In this document: in pieces, positions 33,701 to 43,550 of the stretch
How positions within the stretch are numbered: the stretch's first letter is position 1
Layout: each line of letters starts with the position of its first letter
Origin: Diogma glabrata
Taxonomy: Eukaryota > Arthropoda > Insecta > Diptera > Cylindrotomidae
Reading direction: 5' to 3'
Assembly (NCBI GenBank): GCA_963693315.1
Contig: OY856188.1
Coordinates: 247,736,156-247,800,155, forward strand
DNA length: 64,000 nucleotides
The notes under the pieces: model-generated
What the model saw: only the letters and a program-made list of their open reading frames with translations
The model's database searches: none
Told to the model about the DNA's origin: nothing
Translations under genes and position numbers: made by a program

Positions 33701-34821
33701 AGTACATTTAAAAGGTGACATTCTGTCCATTTTTCTCCATCAAATGCTGTAATGTTGATGCTACCTCGACCTTTGCCTGAAATGCTTTCTCCGTCTCCAA
33801 TTTTTATTTTGATGTCTTCTTTCATTGGTGTGTATTTTATGAACCACTCTAGATTATGAGTCATGTGATCGCTCGCTCCAGTGTCCATATACCAGGCCTC
33901 GACTGTAGTTTTCGCTGTCTTTTGTACAGAGGCAAATGCTTCGCTTATGAGAGCTTCACCTTTCTCTTGTCCAGAAACTTTGTAATTTTTAAGTTTATAT
34001 TGTTTACTTTCTGGATTGTTCCAACATTCTGCTGCCCAATGTCCGGGTTTATGACAAAAATTACATTTTCCATGTTTTCTCTTTGTGTTTTTTCGGTCAT
34101 CGTCTTTATTCTTAACATATCGAATATTTCTGTTACCATTATAATTCTCGGAAAAACGATTCTTACTGTTTACTCTTACATTAGAAGCAAGTGCATTGAC
34201 TTCTACTCCTCTTTGACTTTGTCTCATCTCTTCAATTATTAATCTCGATGTTAGGTTGGCTAACGTTCTATCGGCGATAGCCGTTGATTCCCAGGCACTG
34301 ATGAAATGATCAAAATTTGGTGGCAAAGTTAGGAGAATTTTGGTCATTACTCCCTTATCTTCAATTTTCTCCCCCATTGCCTGTAGCCTATTAGATATAT
34401 CTTCAATTTTTGAGATATGTGCTGCTATATCATGTGAAGGATCTTTAGCCAATGTAAACCATTTTTGTTGTAAAATGTGGATTGTCGATTCTGATTTTTG
34501 TTCATATATATTCGTTAGCTTTTTCCACATTGCTTCAGAATTCTCTGATGTCAAAATATGCATCATCGTTTGCTCAGATATTGTGGTAACGATTACCTTT
34601 TGCGCCATTCCGTCGGTTTTATTCCATTTACATAATGCTTCTGCATTTTCCTTTTTCTCAGCAGCCGTCGCTTCTGTGCCCACGGGTGCAGGTTGTTTTC
34701 TTGTGCCATTTACTATGTCCCATGCTTCAATTGACTTCAATATTATCTGGATCTGGAATTTCCATAGATTCCAGTTGTCAATTCCTTGTAATTTGCTTAC
34801 TCTGGACAATTCTGAATCCAT
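30748..34821 (-). CDS. copia gag-pol polyprotein, copy 2
   Basis: This is a 1357-residue frame with the same domain order as copy 1: gag with a CCHC knuckle, protease, integrase, reverse transcriptase (YIDDG) and RNase H. It is open throughout with all catalytic motifs. It differs from copy 1 by Arg instead of Gly at residue 735, between integrase and reverse transcriptase. Confidence 0.96.
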   Translation of the reverse strand: MDSELSRVSKLQGIDNWNLWKFQIQIILKSIEAWDIVNGTRKQPAPVGTEATAAEKKENAEALCKWNKTDGMAQKVIVTTISEQTMMHILTSENSEAMWKKLTNIYEQKSESTIHILQQKWFTLAKDPSHDIAAHISKIEDISNRLQAMGEKIEDKGVMTKILLTLPPNFDHFISAWESTAIADRTLANLTSRLIIEEMRQSQRGVEVNALASNVRVNSKNRFSENYNGNRNIRYVKNKDDDRKNTKRKHGKCNFCHKPGHWAAECWNNPESKQYKLKNYKVSGQEKGEALISEAFASVQKTAKTTVEAWYMDTGASDHMTHNLEWFIKYTPMKEDIKIKIGDGESISGKGRGSINITAFDGEKWTECHLLNVLYVPKLKYNLFSGGVALDKNLTLEADKRICKFKKEGKTIAVGERQNKLFEMKIKITPIENVKESVDEDQACIAEKSSFQEWHQKLAHQNYTQVKNILRNYDINPKGDDKIVCEPCALSKIHRLPFPQQSSTNTNRIGQIIHADVCGPLPEKSFTGAKYFLLLKDDYSHYRTVYFLGAKSDVLECLKDYVKKTEKHCPRGIEIFRSDNGLEFVNQEVTKLMKEYGISHQNSVVYCPEQNGKIERENRTVVEAARTMLHAAQFELKFWAEAVNTAVYVLNCTGTSSIKNQSPYEIWYNKRPNIQEFHIFGEKVYVKLPENKVKKLDLKGEIGYFVGYGDTVKGNRIWIPEEGDIFVRKHIIYTRKLIESTERVQNQALLYLPEEENKQFKNSQAERKDDEQIEENLENLELPNQLSGSEEENETFCTPEPERSTGIQLRDRSKLNKPKKLEDYEVNLDNVCDYCIENPEEPLTFQQAVNGTNAQEWKQAMEEEMNSLKTSNVWELVEVPKNSTIVENKWVYKLKTDTNGTIQKFRARLVAKGFSQREGIDFNETFSPVVRFDSIRILLTVIVQENLVLKQFDVKTAFLNGDIEEVIYMRQPTGFNDGTTRVCKLLKSLYGLRQSSRCWNQRIKVFLTNNGLEQSKADPCIYILIKNNLIILLVSIYIDDGLVAGIDEETVNEFLCALEKEFDITTGDADTYLGLQIERQNDGSILLRQSAYTRKIINKFNLEQANALAIPADPHQQLNANLNDNEKTELTTAPYREAVGSLLYLSKGTRPDISFSVSMVSRYMEKPTKLHWNAVKRIMKYLKGTVDYGLHFKKKKTLSLFGYSDADFAGDIATRKSTTGFIVVWSGCVVSWSSQKQSTVATSTTYSEYIAAFQTVKEIVWLLKLIGEIYPYQNIATTLHIDNQSTIELIKNPVLHKRSKHIDVQYHYIREQYEKKVFQLKYINTKEQPADILTKPLERRIFEVHRNKICSKLEEDA

Positions 34822-34968
34822 TTTCTCAACTATTTTGCTCTGCGGTTACAATTTTCACTTCGCACACGGCTGGATATAACCTCACAAAAATGTGTCTTAA
34901 TGTTTTTAATTTTTCTTTACTTCTTTTTCAGAAAATATTACCCGAAACACTGTCCTGGTCCCATAACC

Positions 34969-35219
34969 TATTGGATGTTTGTGGAATTATGGGTAATTAA
35001 CTTCTGATGTTTAATGCACAACAAGATTTTGTAATAATAAGCCAATAAAGTAATGAATAAAACAATGTTCTTTATTTCTCTTTGACAGATTATTTTCTAC
35101 AATAAACAATAATGAATACAGCAACGATAATACATGAAACTGAATAGTGCTGCCATCTATTGAATAAACAGCAAATGATATCCATAAAACATAATCAGTC
35201 TAAAACAACAATTCTGACA
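34969..35219 (-). repeat. 5' LTR of copia copy 2
   Basis: This 251-bp repeat is identical to 30429-30679. The primer site GGTTATGGGACCAGGA follows it on the minus strand at 34968-34953. Confidence 0.93.
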
Positions 35220-36844
35220 AGCTCCATGTTTTGGCCTGAAAAATTTGACCTGCAAATGACAATGGCTTTCTCGTTGTATTTGCGAAATTATCGCGGCCAT
35301 ATATGAGCATAGGAAGGATCAGTCACACAATTAAAATTATACATGTACTAATTTGTTATGTCGCTGTAAATGCGTTATATGTTGTCGATTTCTAATTTAA
35401 TAATTTATAATAAATGACGTTTTTATTCGCCTACATATTAAAGTGTTGCTTTATTACTGTGATTTACGGCCTAAAAGTGTCACTTTTTAACTATTTATTT
35501 TGTTGTCATAGCTACGTCCAAAAAAGTAAAAAGCATTTGCATTTGTTTAAATTCTATGAAAAATAAAATTTTTTATCAAAGCAACCCTTAAATTCAAAAT
35601 TTCATTATCCAATTAAAATAGTTGTTATCATTTGTTGTCATAGCTACACAATAATTTGAAAAAAATAATTAATATTTTGTCAAAGGTTACTTGTTCCACA
35701 TATTTTTATTTTAAAATTTATGAAAATTTATAATTTTAATTTAGAATAAACAAATTTTCTTAAAATATTTTGCTTGCGGCGAATAAAAAATAGTATATGA
35801 TGCACGGACGTAAACTATTTTGAACTTAATGTGGGTGCAAATCTCGGCTAGCGCCTCGACTCCACATCCGTCCAAAATCTTTAGCTTTACGTCCCAGCAT
35901 CATAATGTACTATTGTTGACGATTAATACAATAACAATAACAATATAAGTCCACGAGGGACGCGTGAAGCCAGTGTGTGTGTGCCATGTGTGTGCGCCTT
36001 CGCGGACCGATATTATACACGTAATATACGCGCCGCCACGTGAAGCAGAAAAAAAGAGGAAATTATCATAAATAATTTCAGAGAAACTTTTTCAATTTTT
36101 TTTTTTGTGGATTAAAATGACATTATTTATATCAATGGAAAGCTGAGAACCTCAGCTTTACTTTTATATAAGTAACAATACCCAAAACATTCCTCGGAAA
36201 GAAAAAAAAGTTTCTGAAAAATTTGGCCAGTTTTTTTCCCGTGTGGGCGTAAAATCAACTTTTAAAGAGCCCTGGAAAATTCTAAACAATTTGAAAAATA
36301 CGATCGGAAACTAGACATTCTATGCTACAAATTGGTGTAACTTATAAGGCACTTTAATAGACAATAAATCTTTTATTAATGATTTTCCGCGGACTTTCCG
36401 AAACTCCATGAAAGTCCTCAAAATGGAAATTAATAAATTCCCAATTTGTTTAAAAGTGCGAGAAAGCCACTGTGGCAAACTTTCTGAGATGTTTCAAGAC
36501 CCCCACAGGTACAATAATCAAGAAAGAAACATATAAAAACACAATTTTTAAAAAAAACATGAATCAATTTAAAACAGCGTCAGAAAACCGGATAAAAAGA
36601 AACTTTGACCGCCGTTTGCACTCGCTTACAAACGTGATAACAGGAATTTTATCGCAGGATGTGACAGGTACGGGTTTTTTCTTTCACATGAATTTTGAAT
36701 CATCGAAAAATATTGAATTTTGACCGAGTTATCCGCTAATTTGTCCGCCGCTCCTTAGTAAATACGTGTAAAGCGGCGTTCTGGCTCCATGATGAAGAGA
36801 AAAATGCAGGACAAGCTTCGAGTCCGTTATCTCGGAAACTATCG
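35220..36844. other. Interior of element Y: non-coding, with a small hairpin
   Basis: No gene was seen. A fold-back of about 130 bp lies at 35787-35918 (AATAGTATATGATGC ... GGACGTAAA, mirrored by TTTACGTCC ... GCATCATAATGTACTATT) and is likely a MITE. A GT-rich patch (GTGTGTGTGTGCC) lies near 35974-36000. Confidence 0.45.
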
Positions 36845-37284
36845 GGTTTACGATAAAAATGAATAGGACTATTTCTGTAGATAATTAGCTCACCTTCATT
36901 TCTAGCTAAACAGGAATACCCTAACTGCCATATTTCCGGAGATATGGCCCGGAAACTACTTCTGACACTTTGAGGGCCATTTTTCAGGCTCACAGGGTCG
37001 GAACCCCAAGGTAATTTTTCTCACGTCAAAGTACTTGGTAAGACCAACAATTTCCGCCAGGTCCCGTCCGCGACAGGATTTTTGCGACCTTTTAACCTTT
37101 ATTTACTGGACTATATCGGTGAGAAGAAGATGTAAGGAGATCTTCTTCAGATCTTCTTCATCTTCTTCAGATATAAACAAACTGTATAAATTTTAAATTT
37201 ATTAATTTAAAATTTTAACTTGACGCCCGATACGTTTTTTAAACAACAAATAAATGCCTCCTTAGGAACTTTTATCGCATTGGG

Positions 37285-37722
37285 TAATATTACTTATATG
37301 GGGGTAAGCCGGATCGGGTCGAAAGTGGTATCATTGGAAAGGTCTTGACGAGACAAGCTCAAAACAGGTAAAAATTCGCGGCGGTTGCCCCTGGAAAAAG
37401 TTGTGAGGGGTCAAAGTTTGGTTATTTTCGGTGCATTTTTTTTAATTTTTCAAGTAGCCATGATTTTTATTGTCATAACTTAATCTAAAAGCGAAAGAAA
37501 AAAATTGAAAGTGGAAGCACCGAAAATTGATTGGCGTGTACAAGCCGCGAAGAATAAATTGCAAGCGCGTAGACGACGTAGACTTTGACCCCTCACAACT
37601 TTTTCCAGGGGCAAGACCGCCGCCGTTTTTTACCTGTTTTGAGCTTGTCTCGTCAAGACCTTTCCAACCTTTCCAATACCACTCTCGACACGATCCGGCT
37701 TACCCACATATAAGTAATATTT
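37285..37722. repeat. Inverted-repeat unit, about 440 bp
   Basis: The left arm 37285-37430 (AATATTACTTATATGGGGGT, ... GACGAGACAAGCTCAAAACA, ... CCTGGAAAAAGTTGTGAGGGG) is mirrored at 37578-37722. Part of the left arm also occurs at 21095-21180 in recombinase-element copy A. It may be the terminal region of that element. Confidence 0.6.
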
Positions 37723-37984
37723 TCCACAGAAGCAGCACCCTAAACTTGACAACAGTGCTTGAACACTTGTCAATAAATTCAGTCATTTCTATTCAATATA
37801 AATCCTTAATATACGCTACTAGCCGGTTCGCGTACCGGTAATATGTTACGTTCCTCCAAACGAGGATAGCAGTAAGCCATCAAATAGAATCCGGTTGCGG
37901 TTCTAAAGACTACGTTTGCCGACTTATGGAACTACTTGTCTTAGCACCTCATCTTGGGTTTGCCGTCACAGCACTCAACGTATG
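37723..37984. other. Non-coding spacer
   Basis: No supported feature was seen. Confidence 0.3.
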
Positions 37985-38087
37985 TTTTCACCTCCTGAAG
38001 TAGTTGCACCACCAACGTATCCACCTGAGGTAGTTGCACCACCAACGTATCCACCTGAGGTAGTTGCACCACCAACATATCCACCAA
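37985..38087. repeat. 30-bp tandem repeat, just over three units
   Basis: The unit CCACCTGAGGTAGTTGCACC plus ACCAACGTAT repeats with one or two changes per copy. On the plus strand it reads as a Pro-rich decapeptide (PPEVVAPPTY) three times. On the minus strand it reads as a Gly-rich one. The open frame around it (37916-38107) has no other family feature. It may be a coding microsatellite of a decayed structural-protein exon, or simply a minisatellite. Confidence 0.6.
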
Positions 38088-38199
38088 CACACCTACATTA
38101 TATCTGACAGATTAGTTTTAAAGATATCAATTGTAACTACGACTAAGATTGTTCTTGCACAGAGTTATTTCTGGGTCAGAGTCATTGCAGAGCATTACT

Positions 38200-38720
38200 G
38201 ATTTGATTTTGAATTCCGTGAAGATCGTTGGTTGTACTATGTGCTGCTTGGAAGTCATGTTGGTGTGATGCTAAATGTAATCAGTTTTGAGATCGGTGAA
38301 AGAATGGAAATCGTTTTGTATGATTTTCTTTAGTTTGCCAGGGTTTTAAAATGCGTGTCGTTTTCCAAATCAAATCTATCTCTAGAGTAAATATATCGAT
38401 GGGTTGAGTATAATGGTGAGTTCGTTCAATCCCTCGTGTTTAATGTCTTAATGAGCATGATAACTGAGATGGCATCGGGTCCAATAGCTTTTGATCGCTT
38501 AATTTTTCTGATGGTATTTACAACTTCTTGTTTGGAAAATATGATATTCTCATCAGTATTAAATTTGTGAACATGTCTTAAGACTGATCTACCAAAGTAG
38601 CTTTTCTGTATATTGTATGTTTAATTTTGCTGCGCATTTTTATGATTTTCAGTTGGAATATCTTTGAAGGAAATAATATGGTTGTTCAGGGTTGTCACGT
38701 ATTAGTTAAAGTCGTTATTG
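38200..38720 (-). pseudogene. Degenerate LINE reverse-transcriptase fragment
   Basis: The minus strand near 38440-38560 encodes FSKQEVVNTIRKIKRSKAIG then PDAISVIML. This is the finger region (KxxKAxGPDxI) of LINE reverse transcriptases of the Jockey/CR1 type. Flanking sequence is interrupted by stops. Confidence 0.55.
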
Positions 38721-39329
38721 ACCTTCCAAAGTCTTGTGCCAAAGCATGATTTACCCACTCAATAGTGCTTTCAATTTCTTTCTTTTGTGTTTCATTTCTA
38801 ATCTATTAGTTTATCTGTATCTATATTAGTTTATCTTCAAGGATCTGCCATGCGAATGTCAGTCATCTCTTTGGGTGGCAAGCGCACTTGCTTCTTATGA
38901 AAGTTTGGACTAACATTTTTAATTCTACCGACAGATGTATAGCAAGCTCTTGCTTTAATATCTGAATTTCTTTTTCCCATGAGAAAACGTCAAATGGGAA
39001 AAATTAGTCACTGAAATCAATTTTAGTAAAATTGGCAAAATTATAACCGTCCAGTTTGCTAAATTAAGTTTTTTAAGGTTGCGTTGGTATGTTGACTAGA
39101 TGTTAGACAACATGGCGCTATGTATGTAGTTTTCAGTCCATTGCTTATGTGTTGAAAAAATGAAGCAACGGAGCTGCACATTTCATCCAAATTATTGGTC
39201 GAAACTGAGTTCTGGCAGCTTCCGCCTGCTAAACCCCGTCCATCTAGAGAAGCATTGAATATGAATCTTGTCTGCTAAATTCTACCATATACCTCCGACT
39301 TGTTTCTGGTATCTGATGCAAATGTATCT

Positions 39330-39800
39330 AAATATTTTATTCTATTCACTCTTTCTAATTAATTGCCTTCGAAGCTCTGGATGGTTTCACATTTTTATCT
39401 AGCAGATTTATTTGGTTTCGCTTATATTTATTTTAAGGCCAAACAATTGTACGTTTTTTCAGTTCAATCAATAATAATTGAAGCGTCATCTGCCAGTCTG
39501 ATGTTGTTCATGGGAATACCTTTAACTTTTATACCAATTACGTATCCTTTTATTCCGTTCAATCATTTTTCCCCAAGCATTAAAAAGAAAAGGAGGAAGT
39601 ATGCACCCCTTACTCCACTTTATCAGCCAGTCTTGAATAATTCCTGAATTGCCGACATTTTTAAATAGCTCAGTTTGTATTTTTATACTGCAATCGATGT
39701 CTATTAATTTTAAAATTTCACTCGTAATTTCATCCGACCCAACTGCTTGTATAGCCCTGGCTTTTAATAACTTATGCTACTTCACTGAACATTATTAGTG
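39330..39800 (-). pseudogene. Second degenerate LINE reverse-transcriptase fragment
   Basis: The minus strand shows AIQAVGSDEITSEILKLID, GIIQDWLIKWSKGCILPP and then GLKINISETK. These correspond to the finger, catalytic-neighbour and thumb-side motifs of a LINE reverse transcriptase. The YADD region is broken by frameshifts. The order along the strand is normal, so it is one decayed copy, distinct from 38200-38720. Confidence 0.5.
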
Positions 39801-39882
39801 GTTCACTTAGTTTATATTGTCCCTTAGCTGATAGTTCACTATTATACACGGTCCATCTCTTCACTCAATCTAGCATGTTTAT

Positions 39883-40613
39883 TAGGGTGGCCCTTAAGTT
39901 ACTCTAGATTTTTTTTCATTGTACAGAATGCGGCACCCCCCATTTCGTATCAATACCCATAAAAATATTATTTGTAAAATTTGAAATCAATCGTTCAATT
40001 CTAAGGCGTGCCCCCAACCACCTAAATATGAGAGGTTTTGTTCTAGGCCTTAAAAAAAATTTAAATTTTTTGTACCATACCCTCCCATTTCGTGTCAATA
40101 CCCATAAAAATATTATTTGCAAAATTTGAAATCAATTGCTCAATTCTTAGGTGTGCCCTCGGCCACTTAAAGTTGAGAGGTTTTCTTCTGAGCCTAAAAA
40201 AAAAAATTTAAATTTTTTGTACGACACCCTCCTATTTCGTGTCAATACCCATAAAAATATTATATGCAAAATTGGAAATCAGTCGTTTGATTTTAAGCCG
40301 TACCCTTGGGCACTTGAAGTTTTAGGGGCAATTTAAGTGGCAGGGGGTACGCCTTAGAATTGAACGATTGATTTCAAATTTTGCAAATAATATTTTTATG
40401 GGTATTGACACGAAATTGGAGGGTGTCGAACAAAAAATTTAAATTTTTTTTAAGGTTCAGAACAAAGCCTCTCGACTTTAAGTGGCCGGAGGCACGCCTT
40501 AGGATTGAACGATTGATTTCAAATTTTGCAAATAATATTTTATGGGTATTGTCACGAAATGGGAGGGTGCCGTACAAAAAATTAAAATTTTTTTTAAGAG
40601 CCAGGCCACCCTA
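39883..40613. mobile_element. hAT-like non-autonomous element with 8-bp duplication
   Basis: The ends TAGGGTGGCC and GGCCACCCTA are flanked by the perfect 8-bp duplication ATGTTTAT (39875-39882 and 40614-40621), diagnostic of the hAT superfamily. The 731-bp interior is made of about five modules of roughly 147 bp, each containing CAATACCCATAAAAATATTA. Three are in one orientation on the left and two are inverted on the right, so the whole element can fold back. There is no transposase. Confidence 0.88.
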
Positions 40614-40621
40614 ATGTTTAT

Positions 40622-41639
40622 GTTATCTTACCTTCTTTGTTCTCGAGAGAACCATGTTTTCCCCTATTATTACTAGAAGTCCTATTTATTTTATTGTGCA
40701 AGCTTAGACAGTCGTGCTATTCCTCTCGATTTTCTACCTCTGCAATGCTGTTCCAAATGACGTTTATTGGGTTATCCTATTTTTCTTCTAATCAACGAGC
40801 TATACTTTTCGTACTGAACTAGATAATTTTTATGATTTCTTCGTTTATCTATCATTAAAAGGATTTTTTACACGAGTTGTATATAAAGTTCAATTCCGCT
40901 CCCTTATTTGCGGAAGCGGATTGCATTTTTACTCCCTAGCGAGTAATAAATAACAAACCATGACAACAATGAAAGTTTTCATGGAAACAGAAAATTTTTA
41001 CTTGTTCGTAATTCACATTTGCTTGAATAAAAACCGCCGACTATGATGAACTTTAAAATTTATAATTTTCGTTCTCTTTAAATGATTAGATTTAGTTTTT
41101 AATATCATAATTATATTGTGGTTGTGCAAAAAATACTATATACACCTCGGCAGAGAGCATGTCATCTCTCTCAGTGATATGTAGCCCTCAGGATTCGCCC
41201 TCGGGCTCCAAACACACCTCGGGAGAAAAACGTGCACTTCTCTCCCTTGGTATATAATCTACTATTGTTGGTCATCTATTTACTTTTCTGTTTTTGCAGT
41301 TCGTAGTTACAAAGAACTTTGTAACGCTACTATAGGTAGGTGGCAAAGGATATTTCAATACATACCATTTTAGTGCCAAATTATGAAAAAACAATCGCTT
41401 TGCTGTCCTAATATTACCAACAAAATAATAACCAATAACATCGCATCTAACAACTCATTAATGACTCATCACCCACACGTATCACTTCTAAAAGCAGCAG
41501 TTCTCCTGACTTGTCACTCGCCAGCGCATCCTCACCAACTCGAAATGGGCTCTAATGGCTAAAATATTCTTTGTGTCAACCGTACTGCAATTTCCTGTCT
41601 TCTTTAGTTATAGTAATATACTATAGCGTTGCTCGAAAA

Positions 41640-41640
<1 letters not shown>
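40622..41640. other. Non-coding stretch with a small fold-back
   Basis: No gene was seen. At about 41138-41272, AATACTATATACACCTCGG with GAGAG is loosely mirrored by CTCTCCCTTGGTATATAATC, consistent with a decayed MITE of about 135 bp. Confidence 0.4.

Positions 41641-41722
<82 letters not shown>
41641..41722. repeat. (TA)n microsatellite
   Basis: About 80 bases of uninterrupted TA dinucleotide. Its true length may be uncertain because of slippage. Confidence 0.97.
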
Positions 41723-41726
<4 letters not shown>

Positions 41727-43354
41727 TTTCAAATACTTTTCAACCCACTTGTGTGGAAAATCACATTTATATCTGCTATGAACTATATGAAGTACATATG
41801 ACAATTCCTCCACAATTCCGGAATATGATGGGAAAACTAAATTTGCTGACGATCATATTTGGATTGGAATTTTTTTGTTTTTACTAGACAGTTGGGATTG
41901 AATTGGTTTAGCAGTTGGTTGGGAGAGTTGAGTTTGTGATTCTGAAACGGATCTTTTAAATTAAATTTAAGTACATATATAATTTTGTAGTTCATATATT
42001 AAATAATAAATTATGTATACTATTTTGTGATTCATTCATATAAGAAATAAAAAGTGGATATTGGACGATTTACAATACTCCTACATTGTAAATAAGAAAC
42101 AGGATTAAATGATGCAACAGAGAGAAATTCCACAACTGAGCAACAGAACTGCTGAATAATTCATACTGATGGTGATGGCATACGGAATTTATTTTTGAAT
42201 TGGAATAAATTGAAAGCGCATGAATTGACGGAAGTGATTTCCCAAATCACGAAATGGTACCACTATTAAGCTTTCTTTTACATTAATATTTTATTCATTA
42301 CGTTTTGTCTGTAATTTGTTTGTTTATTAAGATAGTTTGGTTTGATATAATGATGGATTAACGTAATTAAAATTTAGGGAGGGTCTCTCTTCTGGTGATC
42401 CTGGATGGTAGCTCATGCATGCCTCAGATTGTGTTATTTTTTTATTTTTATTGTGAGTGAGGTCGGTCGAAAGAATTCAACCCTGAATGAGATAGCGAGG
42501 GGTGCAGACAGTGTTGTTTGCAATTGGTGAACCTTCACGGACCACCAGACCTCTTACCACACGGCAATAAAAACATCACTACCATCAGTTCATAAGCCGA
42601 TGCTGGTCTCGATTCAAAGGTCAGTAACCAAGTGCAAGTCTGGTCGCAAAATATCCATCAATTTTTCGACAGCCGATTAGGATAGCTTCCGTAATTAAAT
42701 AAAATACAAAATGGCTAAAACATAAATCCCATCGTATTTCCATGCTAAGGCACGTATGTTCCGTAATATGCTGTAGGAAACTGCAGGAACATTCATTCCA
42801 TCAGGCAGTTACCCGTACATGAAGGCAACAGGTGGGGTAAAGGTAAAAAGACCATCACCACAACGTAGTGTATTCGTTTGGTTAACACAGCTGAGCCAAA
42901 CTTAGTAGAAAAGGTTACAGACAACACAAAATGCTAACCAAGATAATCTACAAGCAGAAACAAAAATTCTACCAGTGAAACCGCGCAAAGATATACTTGC
43001 ATTAATTGCACGTCAGTATTGACTAAGTTGCTACGAGAACGACCGCCCATGCAATGAACTGGCGACTGAATACAACATCACGCCGTTTGCGGACTGTTAT
43101 TTGCGCTCCATACTCATTTCACAGTGTACAGCATACTTATTTTCCCATGTATATAGTAGACTATCTGGGGTTTCAAACCATTAGTTGGTGACCCCATGGT
43201 TGTGGTTTATACAGAAATTCACTATTTTAAAATTTTTATTTTTTTGTCAAAATGACAAATTTCTTTGTCATTTTGACTTTCAAATCACAAGCTATAACAT
43301 ATCTTCTATTTCCCTGGAGAATTCGCACAACATATTTTCTATTTCGTTATTTGC
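41723..43354. other. Non-coding stretch
   Basis: No convincing gene was seen. The part from about 42700 may belong to the decayed gypsy element whose RNase H remnant follows. Confidence 0.3.
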
Positions 43355-43550
43355 TGTTGGTGCGTAAGCAAAGTTATAGTGTTCACCGATCATAAACCAT
43401 TAACTTTTAATCTTTAACAAAATTTTGAAAAAAACGTTTCCCAATATTCTAGCTTGGGAAAATATTCGATATTCCTTATTTCCAGCGCCAAAAATGTCGT
43501 AACTGGCGCATTTTCTCGCATAGATCTAATACTCACATCAGAGGAGATGG
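43355..43550 (+). pseudogene. Decayed gypsy RNase H remnant
   Basis: The plus strand encodes VFTDHKPLTF near 43379-43408. After a gap and frame changes, it encodes a NVV-x-GAFSRIDL segment near 43490-43530. FTDHKPL and the NVVADALSR-like segment bracket the end of RNase H in Ty3/gypsy elements. It is unlike the intact gypsy at 1985-7179, so it comes from a different lineage. Confidence 0.45.

Larger units (their letters stand above)
30429..35219 (-). mobile_element. Intact Ty1/copia retrotransposon, copy 2
   Basis: The element is 4791 bp on the minus strand with identical 251-bp LTRs and the 5-bp duplication AGCTC (30424-30428 and 35220-35224). It is nearly identical to copy 1 but has its own LTR variants (AAA for AAAAA, and TTTATTGG for ATTATTGG). 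These variants are present in both of its LTRs, so each copy arrived as a separate insertion from slightly different parents. Confidence 0.96.
30039..37113. mobile_element. Long-TIR non-autonomous element Y, split by copia
   Basis: The left arm, 30039-30310, is mirrored at about 36845-37113. Both ends read TAGTCCAGTAAATAAAGG, and the arms share long runs such as TTTCCGGGCCATATCTCCGG. TAT flanks both ends, suggesting a 3-bp duplication, though the boundary is ambiguous by a base or two. Without the copia copy it is about 2.3 kb and has no transposase frame. Confidence 0.6.
29645..37168. repeat. Nested repeat X inserted in the recombinase element
   Basis: AGATATAAACAA occurs on both sides (29633-29644 and 37169-37180) and only once in the uninterrupted relative near 21054. 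It therefore reads as a 12-bp target duplication around an insertion. The outer parts of the insertion (29645-30038 and 37114-37168) match, in reverse orientation, 57090-57540. The middle was later split by a long-TIR element. Confidence 0.6.

Noticed and set aside
33856..35000. Open frames on the strand opposite the copia gag (128, 179 and 121 codons), mirrored at 21599-22743
   Set aside because: They are antisense shadows of the copia polyprotein, identical in both copies because the copies are identical. They have no family features.
36472..36993. 83- and 85-codon frames near 36.5-37.0 kb
   Set aside because: They lie in the interior and arm of the non-coding element Y, and the arm-derived frame exists only because of the inverted repeat.
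41571..41801. 76-codon frame with a long Tyr-Ile repeat
   Set aside because: It is a direct translation of the (TA)n microsatellite.
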